NCBI GenBank assembly: GCA_964035545.1
Contig: OZ037773.1
Span: 2,576,751 to 2,640,750, forward strand
Origin: Bugula neritina
Lineage: Eukaryota; Bryozoa; Gymnolaemata; Cheilostomatida; Bugulidae
Reading direction: 5' to 3'
Length of the DNA: 64,000 nt
Below the pieces are notes generated by a model. That model was not told the DNA's origin, made no database searches, and worked only from the letters and a program-made list of their open reading frames with translations. The translations under genes were made by a program, and so were the position numbers. Below, piece by piece: positions 47,646 through 57,875 of this stretch; position 1 is the stretch's first letter; every line of letters starts with the position of its first letter.

Positions 47646-50600
47646 TATATGTAATGCTAAAATTTTATATGCAGCAACAAGCAATCTCCACCCACTTCAT
47701 ATGTCAAGAAAAAGTTTTAAGTCAGTTTGATTCACTTAATCTAAAAGTTATCTGGATTGTATAAGAAAACCAAGCTTTAGTATAACTGATAGTCTAACAA
47801 GAGTTCTCCCCATATAATTTATTTTATAGCCTAAATTATTCTTTGTATTAGATGCAGTTGGAGAGAATACCAAGTGGCAGCTATTTATATTATAAAAACT
47901 TGTGATAAAAAGGACTATAATATGTACATTAACTTTCTATAACTTACATTTGCCGGCAATCCAAAACTTGTAGTCAGTTTTAAAGTAGTAATGTAACAAA
48001 GAAGTAAGGAAGATATCTAGGACTCTGTTGCTTATTATAGCCCGTGCTGCGGATATGTTTCTACACATTTTAAGGGAGTCCGCATAGTTCACCCTTAATT
48101 GCAACATACTGTAACAATTATTTGAATAAGGGTCATTAATCCAGCTGTAGCTAGGAAATCCATTCACCTAGGAAACATGCACATTGTATTACAAAAAGTA
48201 GATATTTGAACAACAACTTAGCCTTAACTTATAAAGAAAAAATTTAGAAAACGAAAACTTTTTTGATAACAAACCAAATTTCAAAAGCAAAACATACTAA
48301 TAATAATATTATTTTACAAAATTCATGTTGAAATGTTCAGATATGCCATTCATAAGTACATTTAGTACTCATAACTAGTATTCATGACAATTTTAGCCAT
48401 TGTATGAGTAACGGTATTAGTCATGGTATGAGTCACAGTATGAGTCACAGTATGAGTCATAGTATGAGCCATGGTATAAGTCATGATGAAGTCATGGTAA
48501 CGCTATGGTATGAGTAATGGTATGAGTCACCTGAAATTCTCGCAAACCACACAGTTACTTCCTGCTCACCTCATCAGAGCACCCGTCTGGATCGAGCGAG
48601 TCTAATGATGGCTGCCAGTTTTCTTCTTTACAGACAAGCTGATGAATATTCTCAGGGAGGCTGTCCTTGTGCTCCTGATCACAGCCTATGAGGATCACAT
48701 CACCTTCCAGCATTGTGGAGGTTGTATTACTTGAACTAATCAGCTTGTATCCTAATGGCAGATTGTCTTCCAAGTCAGTTGAGCTGCATTCCTTCCCTGT
48801 GAAAGCAACATTGATACGAGTATGATAAAGCTTTGTACTCAAATGCTTTAATAGGGACAACATCTCATAGTTTATGTTCTGCAACTTTTTTATGAATTTT
48901 GGTTTGACTTGAAGGCTGAAATACAAGTTTTCTTGAAGTTTTTTTAGTTTGTTCATCTTATAAGTTCAAGATTGAAAGTTCTTGACTATTGCTTTACTTA
49001 CCTTGATACATTATCTGGACAATATTTTGCTCTTAATCATATATTAGCAAGAATGGCAATACAAGTCAAAGTTAGAGCCAAATGTATAAAAATTTAAGGC
49101 TTAATTTAATTTAGAACTTTGCGCACAGAACATATAGTTTTTTTCCAATTGTTACAAATAATTTAGTAATCTTATGTTATAAAGTATTGTAGATGCATAT
49201 AAAACAATTTAAACTACACACGTCATTATTATAAGTTCAACAAACCTAAACTAGTTTATATTAACTTCAGTACAATTTCCATCACAACTCTGTTGTCTTC
49301 AAATAACTTTTCTAACTATAAAATAATTCTGAGAGTGCACGTAAATTTTAGGGCACTTTCGAATTCTCAAAAAACCGCTCTAAGACACTATTTGTATTAA
49401 AAACAAATGAGGCTGCAATAATTTAACAAACCAAGCATTTGGCATGCAAAACTAGATGTTTTTGAGCTAATTGGAGAAGGACTTTATAGTGTGGTAAACA
49501 CTGCTAGGCTCTAGCTACACAAACTCTACTTTATGTTGAGTTTGTAATGCTAGCTCTCAAGTAGGTATACCTGCAACACGCATGCACTCTGCCACATTCC
49601 ACTTGCCCTCGTAGCACTTGACTTTTGTCAAACCCCTTTCATCTCTTGACGGGAGAACACAAGGCAGTTCAACCTCATCTGTCAAATTAAGATTATTTAG
49701 AAAGCTATTGGAAAAAAATTCCAATTCAACTTGAAAGTTTTACATCACTTATAATGCTTTGTACTTTTGAAAATTTCAAAATTCATCAAGTCCAATAAAA
49801 TCTAGAAACTGGAAATTCCACTCTATTAGGTATGTTTGAGAATTCATGTCTAAGCAAACATTTTGTAGTGACATAAACAGTGCCAAGTAACAAACAAATT
49901 TTAAAATAGTTTTGGGAGAAATATGTCTATTTTTAAATAATTTTTTATTTACCAAAATATTACATTATTCCTTTGTATATGATGGTAAACTTAAGCTTTA
50001 GGAATTGAATTATGTTCACTGTGAATGCTAAACCTGTAGGTTCATTGGCCACCAGAAAATACTGTGGACAATATTTTCATGATATGTGCAACTTTTTATA
50101 GCAGAAAAAATTACAGCCTGCTTGCATAAAGCATTCAAAGGAGTTGACACATAAAATTATTTACACAAATGAAAAAGTTGTCATTATATAGTGTTAAATA
50201 TTTGCTAGATAAATAAGTACTAAGGAGGTGGCAGACAAATTTTAGCCTTTTTGATGAAGAAATGGTTTTGCCCTAGTAGCATAACCACTTTAGTATGTAT
50301 AAATTGTTTATCTACAGCGAAAAAACTTGTTTAAACCTTGAGAAATTCTATGTTTTTTTTTGCTAATTATCCACCAAAGCATGCAAACGAAAAGGACTAA
50401 AGTTTTCTTTAATACCAAACCACATTAACCCAATTTTCTTCAATAAAAATTTAGCCATTTCTCACTATTCCTAACATAGTATGCTAACTTGAACTTTCAT
50501 AATTTTGAAAGATCTAACCAAGAAAGCTATTTTACCTTTAACTAAATTATTTTATTTATACATTCTTTGACTCAATAAATTATGTAAATATTGTTGCATG

Positions 50601-53600
50601 CAATTCGGCTGAAACATCAAAACATAATCAAACAGCTATAGTTTCAACAGCTAAATTTCTATTCACTTGTATATTGATGTCTCAATATGGTATAGAATTA
50701 CTTCAATTTTGAATAAAAATACAAAAGTGAGAATGACAATTAGTGATAGTTACCAGTGAAGTCTAGAAGGAGAAGGTCTTCTATATCAAATGTCACGATG
50801 TTATACTCTAAGAGAGCTCCAAGCTGGCAGCAATCATTGGCAGCAGCAGTATTCTGTACACAATGAAAATCGACTTGGCAGTTGGGAAAAGTCCTTTCTT
50901 CACAATCAGAGCTGTACGTGCAAGTTGAAGGCAGCATTTCATCGAAGGCAAAATCTTCAACTTCTTGCCCTGAAATTTACGCCAATGTTTTGTTTTTGCA
51001 AAACTGAGATTTAATTGTGTGAAATATAATTGAAATCATCGCTACCTGAACAGAACAAAGCTGAGATAGGTAAGAATAGGTGAGAATAGTTTAACATTTA
51101 TTATTCATCAAATAGATTAGAAGTTTAATAAAGACATTCAACTTGGCAGTGGGTAAATAATTTTAGTAGCTTCACTTTGAATGATATTTGTTAACAGCTT
51201 CATTCAATAAGAAACTGGCATGCAATTCTTAAGTGAGAAACCTCTAACCTATTTCTGTGGCAAATGGAACTTCCCAATGACACAAGGGGAATGCTACTGA
51301 GGTAGATGAATTGCCCCAGTTCCTACTTTCAGTGTCATAATACAATGAGGCGTCAGGGTGACGTTGATTCAACTGTATGGCTTCATACAGCTTAGAATCT
51401 TTGGCTACATTCTATAATCAAACCATTAAACAGTAATAACAGTACCAATCAACATGTATAAATGTAAAACAAGAACTGCTTTTTCTTACCTAAAATGTAT
51501 TTTCGAGGAAAATTAATAAAGGTTTTTAAACAGCATCAAAACAAGAAAAGAAATTGTCTTCGTTGCATATGACTGTTGAAGATGCTGAAACCAGTATCTT
51601 AATGTGATGAAATTATATCGCATATAGTTTAGGCAAGTTATGATAGCTGTAGCACTTATTATAGTAAATAATCCCTTAGCAATAAAATATTAGCATTTAG
51701 TCCTTCACTTTGCTATTCACAGTGTAGACTCAAGTCAATTATCTCACTCTAACTTTACCTGCACTCTCTTACTAACTCTACCACTCTCTCTATATACTCT
51801 ACTACTCTCTCTATATATATTCTACTAATCCCTCTATATACTCTATTACTATCTCTATATACTCTACTACTCTTTCTATATACTCTACTACTCTCTCTAT
51901 ATACTCAACTACTCTTTCTATATACTCTACTACTCTCTCTATATACTCTACTACTCTCTCTATATACTCAACTACTCTTTCTATATACTCTACTACTCTC
52001 TCTATATACTCTACTACTCTCTCTATATATATATTCTACTAATCCCTCTATATACTCTATTACTATCTCTATATACTCTACTACTCTTTCTATATACTCT
52101 ACTACTCTCTCTATATACTCTACTACTCTCTCTATATACTCTACTACTCTCTCTATATACTCTACTACTCTCTCTATATACTCTACTACTCTCTCTATAT
52201 ATTCTACTACTCCCTCTATATACTCTACTACTCTCTATATACTCTACTACTCTCTCTATATACTCTACTACTCTCTCTATATACTCTACTACTCTCTCTA
52301 TATACTCTACTACTCTCTCTATATACTCTACTACTCTCTCTATATATTCTACTACTCCCTCTATATACTCTACTACTCTCTATATACTCTACTACTCTCT
52401 CTATATATTCTACTACTCCCTCTATATACTCTACTACTCTCTATATACTCTACTACTCTCTCTATATTCTACTACTCTCTTACTAACTCTACTACTCTCT
52501 TACTAACTCTGCTACTCTCTTTATACTTCACTATTATCTTACTCTAACTATACTACTCTCTCACTCTAACTCTACTACTCTCTAAATACCCTACTACTCT
52601 CTCACTCCAACATCTAATTTTACGTTGACTATAAACTAATAGCATTTAGACCTTTTTAAAGAAAATAAACAGACAAACCTCCAAGTCAATATCTCTGTCT
52701 ACAACAAAATAAATACATGACTTTCATTTAGTAGTAAAGCAAATTCAACAACTAATCAGGAGAAAGACATTTGTTTTGTGAACATGAAGTCAATTTGTAC
52801 TGTTTTACCACCACACACCGGTGTCTGGTAAAAATGGCACAGGTTTAAACGGTACAGGTGGAATGGCATAGGTAAAATGGCAAAAGCATTATAATGGCAC
52901 AAATAGAAAAGTAGGTAAAATGGCACATTTTCAATATTGGGGTTTGGAGTGGGGGTTGGGTGTTTTGAATGGGGAGTATAAATTGGGGGTGGTGTTTAAG
53001 GGTTTGGGTTTCAGGTAGGGGGGGGGGGTTGGGTTTTGCGAAAAGTTAACACCAGTGTGCCATCTTTACCTGTGCCGTCTTTACATAAAATCCCACATAC
53101 CACATCAACTCAATGCAATAAAGTATTATCTTGGGTTGACAAAAATACTGTAGTGAAGTAATGCAGTAGTATTAAAAAATGTCAAAACTGTCAAGTGGAG
53201 ATGACTATTATGTACAGAGCCCTTCCAAGTAGAAATAGATATTTAATGTTAAACTTACAAATAAAAATCTGGTTTGACTGTCAATTAGCATGTTTTTATT
53301 GTTAGTGTAATATTAATTAAAGGCCAGGTGAAAGAATGATAGCAAGTTTTTTCTTTTACGAAAAAATCGAACTTTGATGAATATTGTTTTTATTATTTAC
53401 CTTACCAATATTAACCCACAACTTCTCGTAAGAGGCTTCAGGGAGTGCCGAGGAAACCAAGTCTAACTTATAGGGATCGTCTGATAAATGGGAGATCGTG
53501 AAAAGCGAACCTTCTGTTTCTGTGCAGTAAGCTGCCGCCATGTTGGGTGTAGTGACTGACAATGACGGAACGTACAAGCAGCTGCACGTTGATAGGCACA

Positions 53601-56600
53601 GTTTTGGCGTATTCGCTTTAAGTTGTGCTTTGAAAATATCGCAGATCGTTATTTAGTCATTTAAGTGCAGTAGTAGAGAAATTGAGATAGCCTAAGTTCT
53701 TAAATTCTATTGTTAAATTTTGGTTTAGGGTGCGAGTTAAAATTCCTGTGAGAACATAACTTCTTATTCTACATTCCTAATTTAGAACAGGGGCTTTTCT
53801 CAATTTCTTCATTACTGCACCTACCATTGTTTAGTATCAAACATTTGATCAAAATAAACTAAATATTTAGTTAAACTCAGTAAGCTATATGTCATTTAAA
53901 GTAATACTTGCTAATATCGTAACTTCTATAGACTACCTATATATTGTCCATATCAGTAATCATAGATTTTTGAATTGAAACATTTTACATAATAGAGCGC
54001 TTAACTTTGCTGACATATTTTATTGTGGCACCCAATTCAATGAGAGGGCTAGTCAAAAAAGTTCTATATACAGCCTGTCATAGACGCCATATGTTGGTGT
54101 AAAATTTACTGCTTTCCTAATACTTGACTACTATTGGTTTTCCTATATGAGAGTTTTTCGAACATTGTTTCATGTTACATGCACTATAGCAAGTTACATA
54201 GCGCACTTGACTACTCAAAGCATCAATATATCAGTAAAATAGCAGTAAGCTTAAAAATCGTCATCTTTTCAAAAAGTGCATATGTTTGACCACAAAGTAG
54301 AGCTGATAGCACTATGTATTCTTTACAGCCTTACCTAGAGACTCCGAGTTCACACAGTAACCTAAAATCAATGCAAGAATTTTTTTATTCTTAGTTTAAT
54401 TTTGAGCTACAAGATTTAAACACATTTTACACACAATTTACAGATTCAACACCAAAACTGATGTTAATGTCAGCTGCTGTTAAGACAGAGCTACAGCAAA
54501 CGAAAAAGTGGCAGCAGCTTACAGTTGCAGAAAACAATTTAAAATGACAAACAAATTAAGCAGCAAAAAGCAGGCAGCATACCTGCAAAGCATTGCTGAC
54601 TGAAAAGGCAGTCCTTTGTGTTACTGCAAGACATTCTGCACACTGACTGTTCACTCTCATGGATACAGGTATGTCTTTCAGGACATGGAGGCCACGATGC
54701 TCCACACCTGCCAAACATGTTGAGATATTATGAATAACAAAATTACTAACACTAGGCTTCTTCAAAACTCTAAACAAGATTTTCATAACACAGATGTTGT
54801 AAGGAGATAGAGGATAATAATAATTAATGTATTTATAGCCTGACAAGCAGCTGTGGTCTAGGGGTCAAAGCATTTGAACTCCCACAAAGCCGATTGGGAA
54901 TGTTGGGAAAAGCATTCAGTCATAATTGCTCCTGTGCCCTTTCTGAATAAGCCCTTAACAAGTTTAACAAAAACCCCTTTCATCAGGGTTCTTTTCACAG
55001 GTTGATGGTGACCATAAACTTGCCTGAGTATTTTTTAAATGTAATTATATGGCTGGAAGATATATGGTTTAAATATCAATGACGCATCATGCAGGAGGTT
55101 TATTTCTCATCTCCATAAAAAGCACAATCTGCTAATTATGGGTCGTTTACATCACCAAAAAGCTGTGGTTTAGGAATTGGAGCGTTTGCTTTGTGGACAC
55201 GAAGTCATGGGTTCAAACCCCGACAAAGGCTATTGGTGATGCTAGCAAGAGCATCCAATTATAATTGCTTCTGTGCCTCATCTGAATAAGTCCTTAGCCC
55301 GATCTAACAAAAAACTCTTTCCTTCAGAGGTTTCTAACAGGGATAGCGACTCTAAAATTGCGTGAGCCTTTTTGCACCGCCAAAAAGATTCATAATATTT
55401 GGTAACAATAGAAAAACTAAATAGGAAAGAAGTAGAGGTAGACAGAAAATAAATTAGTTACAACCTCGAGAATAAAGAGAAATTTATATAACGTAGCTAA
55501 ACCTTCGTGGGAGCGGCTGAAATGAGAGATGAATAGAAAATGGAAAAAAGAAATTATGATGTCATATATTTAGATTGATCATTTAAAAAGAACTCTGTAT
55601 TTAGTTACTGGAAGTTGAGCTGAAAATTATGCACCCTGTACACATTCCCAGACACCCTTAAATAGCAACTTCGCTTAAATACTTTTATATACGCAAATAT
55701 TAGTTTTGAGAAGCAGTATATCAGAAAAAAGAATAATTACAAAAAATGACAAATAAGCCATAAATATTTCTACATTTGATTAACATTATTAAATAATTGG
55801 AAAAGATGACAAAATAGCTAAAGATTTGCTACCTACTTCATAGTGCATTGCTTCAATGCCAGATCACATGTTTCAGGGTCATGTATACTCGGCAAACATT
55901 TTTCCAATTTTCCGATTTTGCAGAAACGTGGACAGTCAGTATAAGCTAAACAATCTAAAAACATAATTACTCTAAAAGTTAAAGACACCGCTCTTCATTC
56001 ATTTTTACACAGACTGGTCTTGCTAAAGTTAAAACTCTGAGTATAGTCGATGTTAGATAAAAATGTACCATTTTTACCTGCTTTTCTATTTGTTCCATTA
56101 TTACCTGTGCCATTACAGCCTGTGCCATTATTACCTGTACCATTATTGCCTGTATCATTTTGATCTTGCCAATTTTACCACTGCACTGAGTATAATACTA
56201 TCAAGTAACTTACAAACGTGCAACTGTTATGAACTCGAACCTGCTTCATAATTTATGCAGGTCTAGAAATAAAAACCCAGTGCAACATGTTATTTAAATT
56301 CTAAACTTGAATATACGGCTTAAGATCGATATGATCTTTATATTATATACTTCAAGTTGCATGAACAAAAATTTAAAAAAGGTTGATGTAGAAAACTCAC
56401 ACTGAGAATCTAAGTGTAGTTGAAACTGAAAAATATTCGAGAATCCGCCAACTAACAGAAGTTCTCTTTCAGGGAAGATTGCTACAGACAATAGAGTTGG
56501 ATGACGACATTCTGTGACATCACTCACTTCTTGAAAACGAACTTTATATGGATCAGGAGACATCAAGACAGAGCAGAGAAATGTAATCACCATTGTATCC

Positions 56601-57875
56601 AAGTCAATTATTCCCAAGGCTTTATTCGTTTTGTCAGTTAGCATAACATACCGTTTGAAGACAAACCCGTTACTGACCACACCCAGCTTAGGACCTTCAG
56701 TGAGTCCTTTGACATCGTTTCTTTGTGCAATAACAGGACGGGCGTTAACCGCGCCGTCATTACTGTCTACTTCAAAAAAGATGCCATTTGCAAATAAGCA
56801 GAGCATTGATTGGTCGAAATGAAGAAACATTGTTGTTATGCCAGGAAGAGGGCCTCGAGTGATGCTCGTAGAAAGTTGCTTGTCTAAGTACAACATGAGT
56901 ACTCTCTCGTTAGGTGCTGACTCGGCAACTGCAAGCTGATTGGCTGTTAGAAACACCCCTGATACTAACTTGTTGAATCTAGTGAAACTGAAATTGCCAA
57001 TGAGATCTCCACCCTCATCACAATTGCCTACGAGTGTTGAAATATTAGAAGTTCTTCTGTAGATTAACCTAATACAGTAACTCTCTAAAGCAAAAGTTAG
57101 CAAAGGCTTCTGCACAATGTCAACAATTCCATTAAATAAAACATACTCGTTCAAGTTGTCTCTAACTATGCCATCACTGCCATATAACAGCGTTAAATCT
57201 TTTGATGTCAGATTAATACTCCATATAGCATACGGATCCACTATTAACACAAGCCCAGTGTGTAGATCTCTTTGTATGGACACAATGTTGTATGGGGACA
57301 TGTCCTTATATATTTCATAGTTATAAAGAATCAGACTACAATAAGAAAGGTTTGCATTTAATTTTCCTGCTGCCATCAAATACTTTGATTACTAATCAGA
57401 ATGATGAATTGTTAACACTAAGAGCTAAACAAGAATCGCATGAATATAATATTTTGATACAAGTCAAAACAAGGCCAAACATGATATACTCACTCATCAA
57501 AAACCGATATATACGCTCCACTTTGCCCAAATGAGCCTCTCAAAAACAACATCCCACAAATGAAGAAATATTTTCCCTAAAACAAAATGGTGAATTCAAC
57601 AATTAATGTATCAAATGGTAAAGCATAATGAGAATGAAAATCAATTATAATGAACAAGGAGACACTAATGAAGGTTTTAATTGATGCTGATGAGAGTAGT
57701 CTAATCTCAAAGCCCAAGAACTACTATTATCTGAGGACACATGAAAAGAAATCGAACCTAAAGCTAATATCTGAGTTAGCAGTGAATATAGCAATCTATG
57801 TATGGTTTGACATGAGATAGATAAATAAATGTAGGCATTACTTACCCATATTTTGACAGCAGATGTGAAATGCAT
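34706..57875 (-). CDS. Gene C: paralogue of gene B, inverted; propeller-CTLD-TSP1-CCP membrane protein
   Basis: Exons from 5' to 3', written high to low: 57875-57846, 57576-57494, 57335-56401, 55945-55837, 54707-54583, 54361-54335, 53627-53406, 52698-52679, 51411-51249, 50969-50754, 49678-49571, 48796-48570, 48167-47948, 47603-47418, 46893-46750, 45852-45682, 44804-44568, 43571-43350, 42978-42778, 42211-42020, 41819-41746, 40824-40696, 40143-40038, 39527-39406, 38671-38538, 38069-37919, 37516-37353, 36744-36611, 35499-35336, 34837-34706. They sum to 5,148 nt, 1,715 residues plus stop, all in phase. A good signal peptide is split over two exons: MHFTSAVKIW joined to GKYFFICGMLFLRGS. Module order is that of gene B. 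The intron after 41,746 needs a GC donor. The last exon reads through a weak GTGCGA donor to a TAA; a further exon is possible but not found. Confidence 0.82.
34738..35499 (-). CDS. Gene C transmembrane and tail exons
   Basis: Exon 29 (35,499-35,336) has LVAAFLIPFTIALAIVVLGE then SCKVKL, matching the gene B helix. Exon 30 (34,837 down to 34,738 or 34,706) encodes LIGSLEDIYNPAEQL and MEYMTELFDVGLLAG. That end aligns with gene B exon 29. No lysine-rich end is seen, so the tail is about 60 residues shorter than in gene B. Confidence 0.7.
36268..36495 (-). repeat. tRNA-derived SINE, copy 3
   Basis: Full-length copy on the minus strand, with the B-box-like GGGTTCGGACC, the CATTGGTGATGTTAGGAAGA body and the ACTATCAACTTTCGCAAG end. 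In a gene C intron. Confidence 0.85.
36611..40143 (-). CDS. Gene C exons 23-28: membrane-proximal ectodomain
   Basis: Exons 40,143-40,038; 39,527-39,406; 38,671-38,538; 38,069-37,919; 37,516-37,353; 36,744-36,611. Each has the same length and phase as its gene B counterpart (106, 122, 134, 151, 164 and 134 nt). Landmarks: HSLKIESLVNRTLTISLI, ALPFDIKKNEVKAFTLVVCD, NGTFIWGCYQTMPPCPV and YCNGPLKLTSLFCLKLRAY. Confidence 0.75.
38283..38490 (-). repeat. tRNA-derived SINE, copy 4
   Basis: Full-length minus-strand copy: GTCTAGGGGTTAGAGCGTTT head, GGGTTCGAACACC B box, conserved body and TAAACTTGCAAAAG end. In the gene C intron between exons 25 and 26. Confidence 0.88.
40190..40694 (-). repeat. Tandem array repeating the exon 22 splice donor of gene C
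   Basis: Read on the minus strand, the unit is GTAAGTATATTACACTGAAC followed by TGTATATAT, 28-60 bp long with variants. The first copy is the authentic donor of gene C exon 22 (CCATAT|GTAAGTATATTACAC at 40,695). At least twelve further GTAAGTATAT motifs follow to about 40,190. Confidence 0.9.
40696..45852 (-). CDS. Gene C exons 16-22: CCP/Sushi block
   Basis: Exons 45,852-45,682; 44,804-44,568; 43,571-43,350; 42,978-42,778; 42,211-42,020 each encode one CCP domain in phase 1-1. The sixth is split over 41,819-41,746 and 40,824-40,696. Landmarks: TIEYRCQQGYTD with IKCLKDGAWRGTPPTC; PCDIASLTTPKG with IKCSHGYW; SCGEVPEIENAVW with FTLTCQSDGTFDQRDAKC; LCDKI...LTCGQSYAIN with CVEINRWRVIDYKPC; LCDEPGKP...TYLCDEGKIDYRV with CMPNLTWSGLPANC; RCEEPKEV... 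YSCLPGH with LTCLEDGLWDRAAYSC. All align with gene B. Confidence 0.87.
40857..41197. repeat. (TG)n repeat with 70-bp higher-order unit
   Basis: Alternating purine-pyrimidine GTGTGC/GTGTAT sequence. Within it a 70-bp block containing GTGTGTAGGTGTGTGTGGGT and GTGTTCGCGTGTGC recurs three times at about 40,885, 40,955 and 41,025, followed by simpler TG repeat. Open frames on both strands are repeat translation. In the gene C intron between exons 21 and 22. Confidence 0.95.
42225..42545. repeat. AATAAATAATA-rich low-complexity tract
   Basis: Degenerate AT-rich repeat of AATACAATAAATAATAT type in the gene C intron between exons 19 and 20; nothing coding seen. Confidence 0.7.
43590..43880. repeat. 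Two short tandem arrays (GTCAAATGAG and AGGAAATAGAGTACACATCAATAT)
   Basis: 43,615-43,715: degenerate copies of GTCAAATGAGTCAAAG. 43,730-43,830: about four copies of a 23-24-bp ATAGAGTACACATCAATATA unit. In the gene C intron between exons 17 and 18. Confidence 0.75.
45937..46381. mobile_element. Larger PIF/Harbinger-like MITE, 445 bp
   Basis: Terminal inverted repeats GCGTAGGGCCACACGACGCG... and ...CGTGCGGCCCTACGC, flanked on both sides by TAA. Its ends are related to those of the GCCTAGGGCCACAC family in this window, but its interior is different. No coding sequence. In the gene C intron between exons 15 and 16. Confidence 0.8.
46750..46893 (-). CDS. Gene C exon 15: thrombospondin type 1 repeat
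   Basis: Phase 1-1 exon with LWSPWSGCTTSYERYRTRNC and CTKCVSSERETQKCCPEP, the W-x2-W-x2-C core and basic strand of TSP1. Aligns with gene B exon 14. Confidence 0.87.
47178..47352 (+). repeat. tRNA-derived SINE, copy 5 (5' truncated)
   Basis: Begins inside the tRNA head at GTCATGGGTTCGAATCC and retains the rest of the body and the TATAAACTGGTGTGAG end. Confidence 0.8.
47418..48167 (-). CDS. Gene C exons 13-14: C-type lectin-like domain 2
   Basis: Exon 13 (48,167-47,948): YSWINDPYSNNCYSML, YADSLKMCRNISAARAIIS, FWIAGK. Exon 14 (47,603-47,418): YLNLPKW, DVCLRISKRGTWSQVSCSAI and a final ICL. CTLD landmarks and cysteines match gene B exons 12-13. No EPN/QPD or WND motif. Confidence 0.8.
47607..47643. 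repeat. (TA)n microsatellite
   Basis: Pure TA dinucleotide run of about 18 units, four bases upstream (in gene C sense) of the exon 14 acceptor TTTCAAG. Confidence 0.95.
48400..48535. repeat. 12-bp tandem repeat with TGAGTCA cores
   Basis: About ten degenerate copies of GTATGAGTCACA. It starts about 35 bp downstream (gene C sense) of the exon 12 donor at 48,569. Confidence 0.8.
48570..53627 (-). CDS. Gene C exons 7-12: first CTLD-like region and cysteine modules
   Basis: Exons 53,627-53,406 (LCLSTCSCLYVPSL, GSLFTISH, LWVNI), 52,698-52,679 (20-nt microexon, DRDIDLE), 51,411-51,249 (LYYDTESRNWGN, AFPLCHW), 50,969-50,754 (TCTYSSDCEE, CQVDFHCVQN, DCCQLGALLEY), 49,678-49,571 (LPCVLPSRDERGLTKVKCYE) and 48,796-48,570 (ILIGCDQEHKDS, CKEENWQPSL). 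Each aligns with gene B exons 6-11 in order and phase. The CTLD-like part lacks calcium motifs. Confidence 0.7.
51755..52612. repeat. CTCTATATACTCTACTACT minisatellite, about 0.86 kb
   Basis: About 40 copies of a 20-bp unit CTCTATATACTCTACTACTCT (units 16-22 bp). In the gene C intron between exons 8 and 9. Related in composition to the 11,780-13,246 array. Confidence 0.95.
52805..53082. repeat. G-rich element flanked by inverted GGCACAGGT blocks
   Basis: A GGTAAAAATGGCACAGGTTT block near 52,828 is mirrored by CCATCTTTACCTGTGCCGTC near 53,060. Between them lies a strongly G-rich run (52,935-53,035) of GGGTTTGG/GGGGGTTGG type. A related ACCTGTGCCATTATTACCTG stretch is at 56,080-56,175. In the gene C intron between exons 7 and 8. 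Confidence 0.65.
53668..53832 (+). mobile_element. 165-bp MITE, copy 5
   Basis: Ends AGTGCAGTAGTAGAGAAATT... and ...AATTTCTTCATTACTGCACC form an inverted repeat of about 22 bp. The interior matches the copies at 29,360, 30,567, 32,556 and 32,972. Confidence 0.75.
54335..55945 (-). CDS. Gene C exons 4-6: small cysteine-rich modules
   Basis: 55,945-55,837: TDCPRFCKIGKLEKCLPS and LKQCTM. 54,707-54,583: CGASWPPCPERHTC and VCRMSCSNTKDCLFSQQC (WAP-like). 54,361-54,335: a 27-nt exon, GYCVNSESL. Counterparts of gene B exons 3-5, same phases. Confidence 0.75.
54840..55035 (+). repeat. tRNA-derived SINE, copy 6 (degenerate)
   Basis: AGCAGCTGTGGTCTAGGGGT head with a damaged B box, then the CATTCAGTCATAATTGCTCC body and TAAACTTGCCTGAG end. 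Confidence 0.8.
55160..55376 (+). repeat. tRNA-derived SINE, copy 7
   Basis: GCTGTGGTTTAGGAATTGGA head, GGGTTCAAACCCC B box, conserved body and TAAAATTGCGTGAG end followed by T. In the same gene C intron as copy 6. Confidence 0.85.
56401..57335 (-). CDS. Gene C exon 3: NHL-type beta-propeller
   Basis: 935-nt exon, entry phase 2 at the TTGTAG acceptor, exit phase 1. Blades: LVLIVDPYAIWSINLTSKDL, LESYCIRLIYRRTSNISTLV, LAVAESAPNERVLMLYL, VMLTDKTNKALGIIDL and VAIFPERELLLVGG. Aligns along its length with gene B exon 2. Confidence 0.77.
57494..57875 (-). CDS. Gene C exons 1-2: split signal peptide
   Basis: Exon 1 (57,875-57,846) is ATG plus nine codons, ending TGG|GTAAGT. Exon 2 (57,576-57,494) reads GKYFFICGMLFLRGSFGQSG, the hydrophobic core and probable cleavage zone. 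Together they have 113 coding nt, exactly the length of the single first exon proposed for gene B. Confidence 0.7.

Noticed and set aside
57340-57379. Start of gene C at the ATG near 57,379
   Set aside because: The acceptor at TTGTAG (exon begins 57,335) gives the phase match to exon 2, agreement with gene B and a signal peptide; the upstream ATG is intronic.
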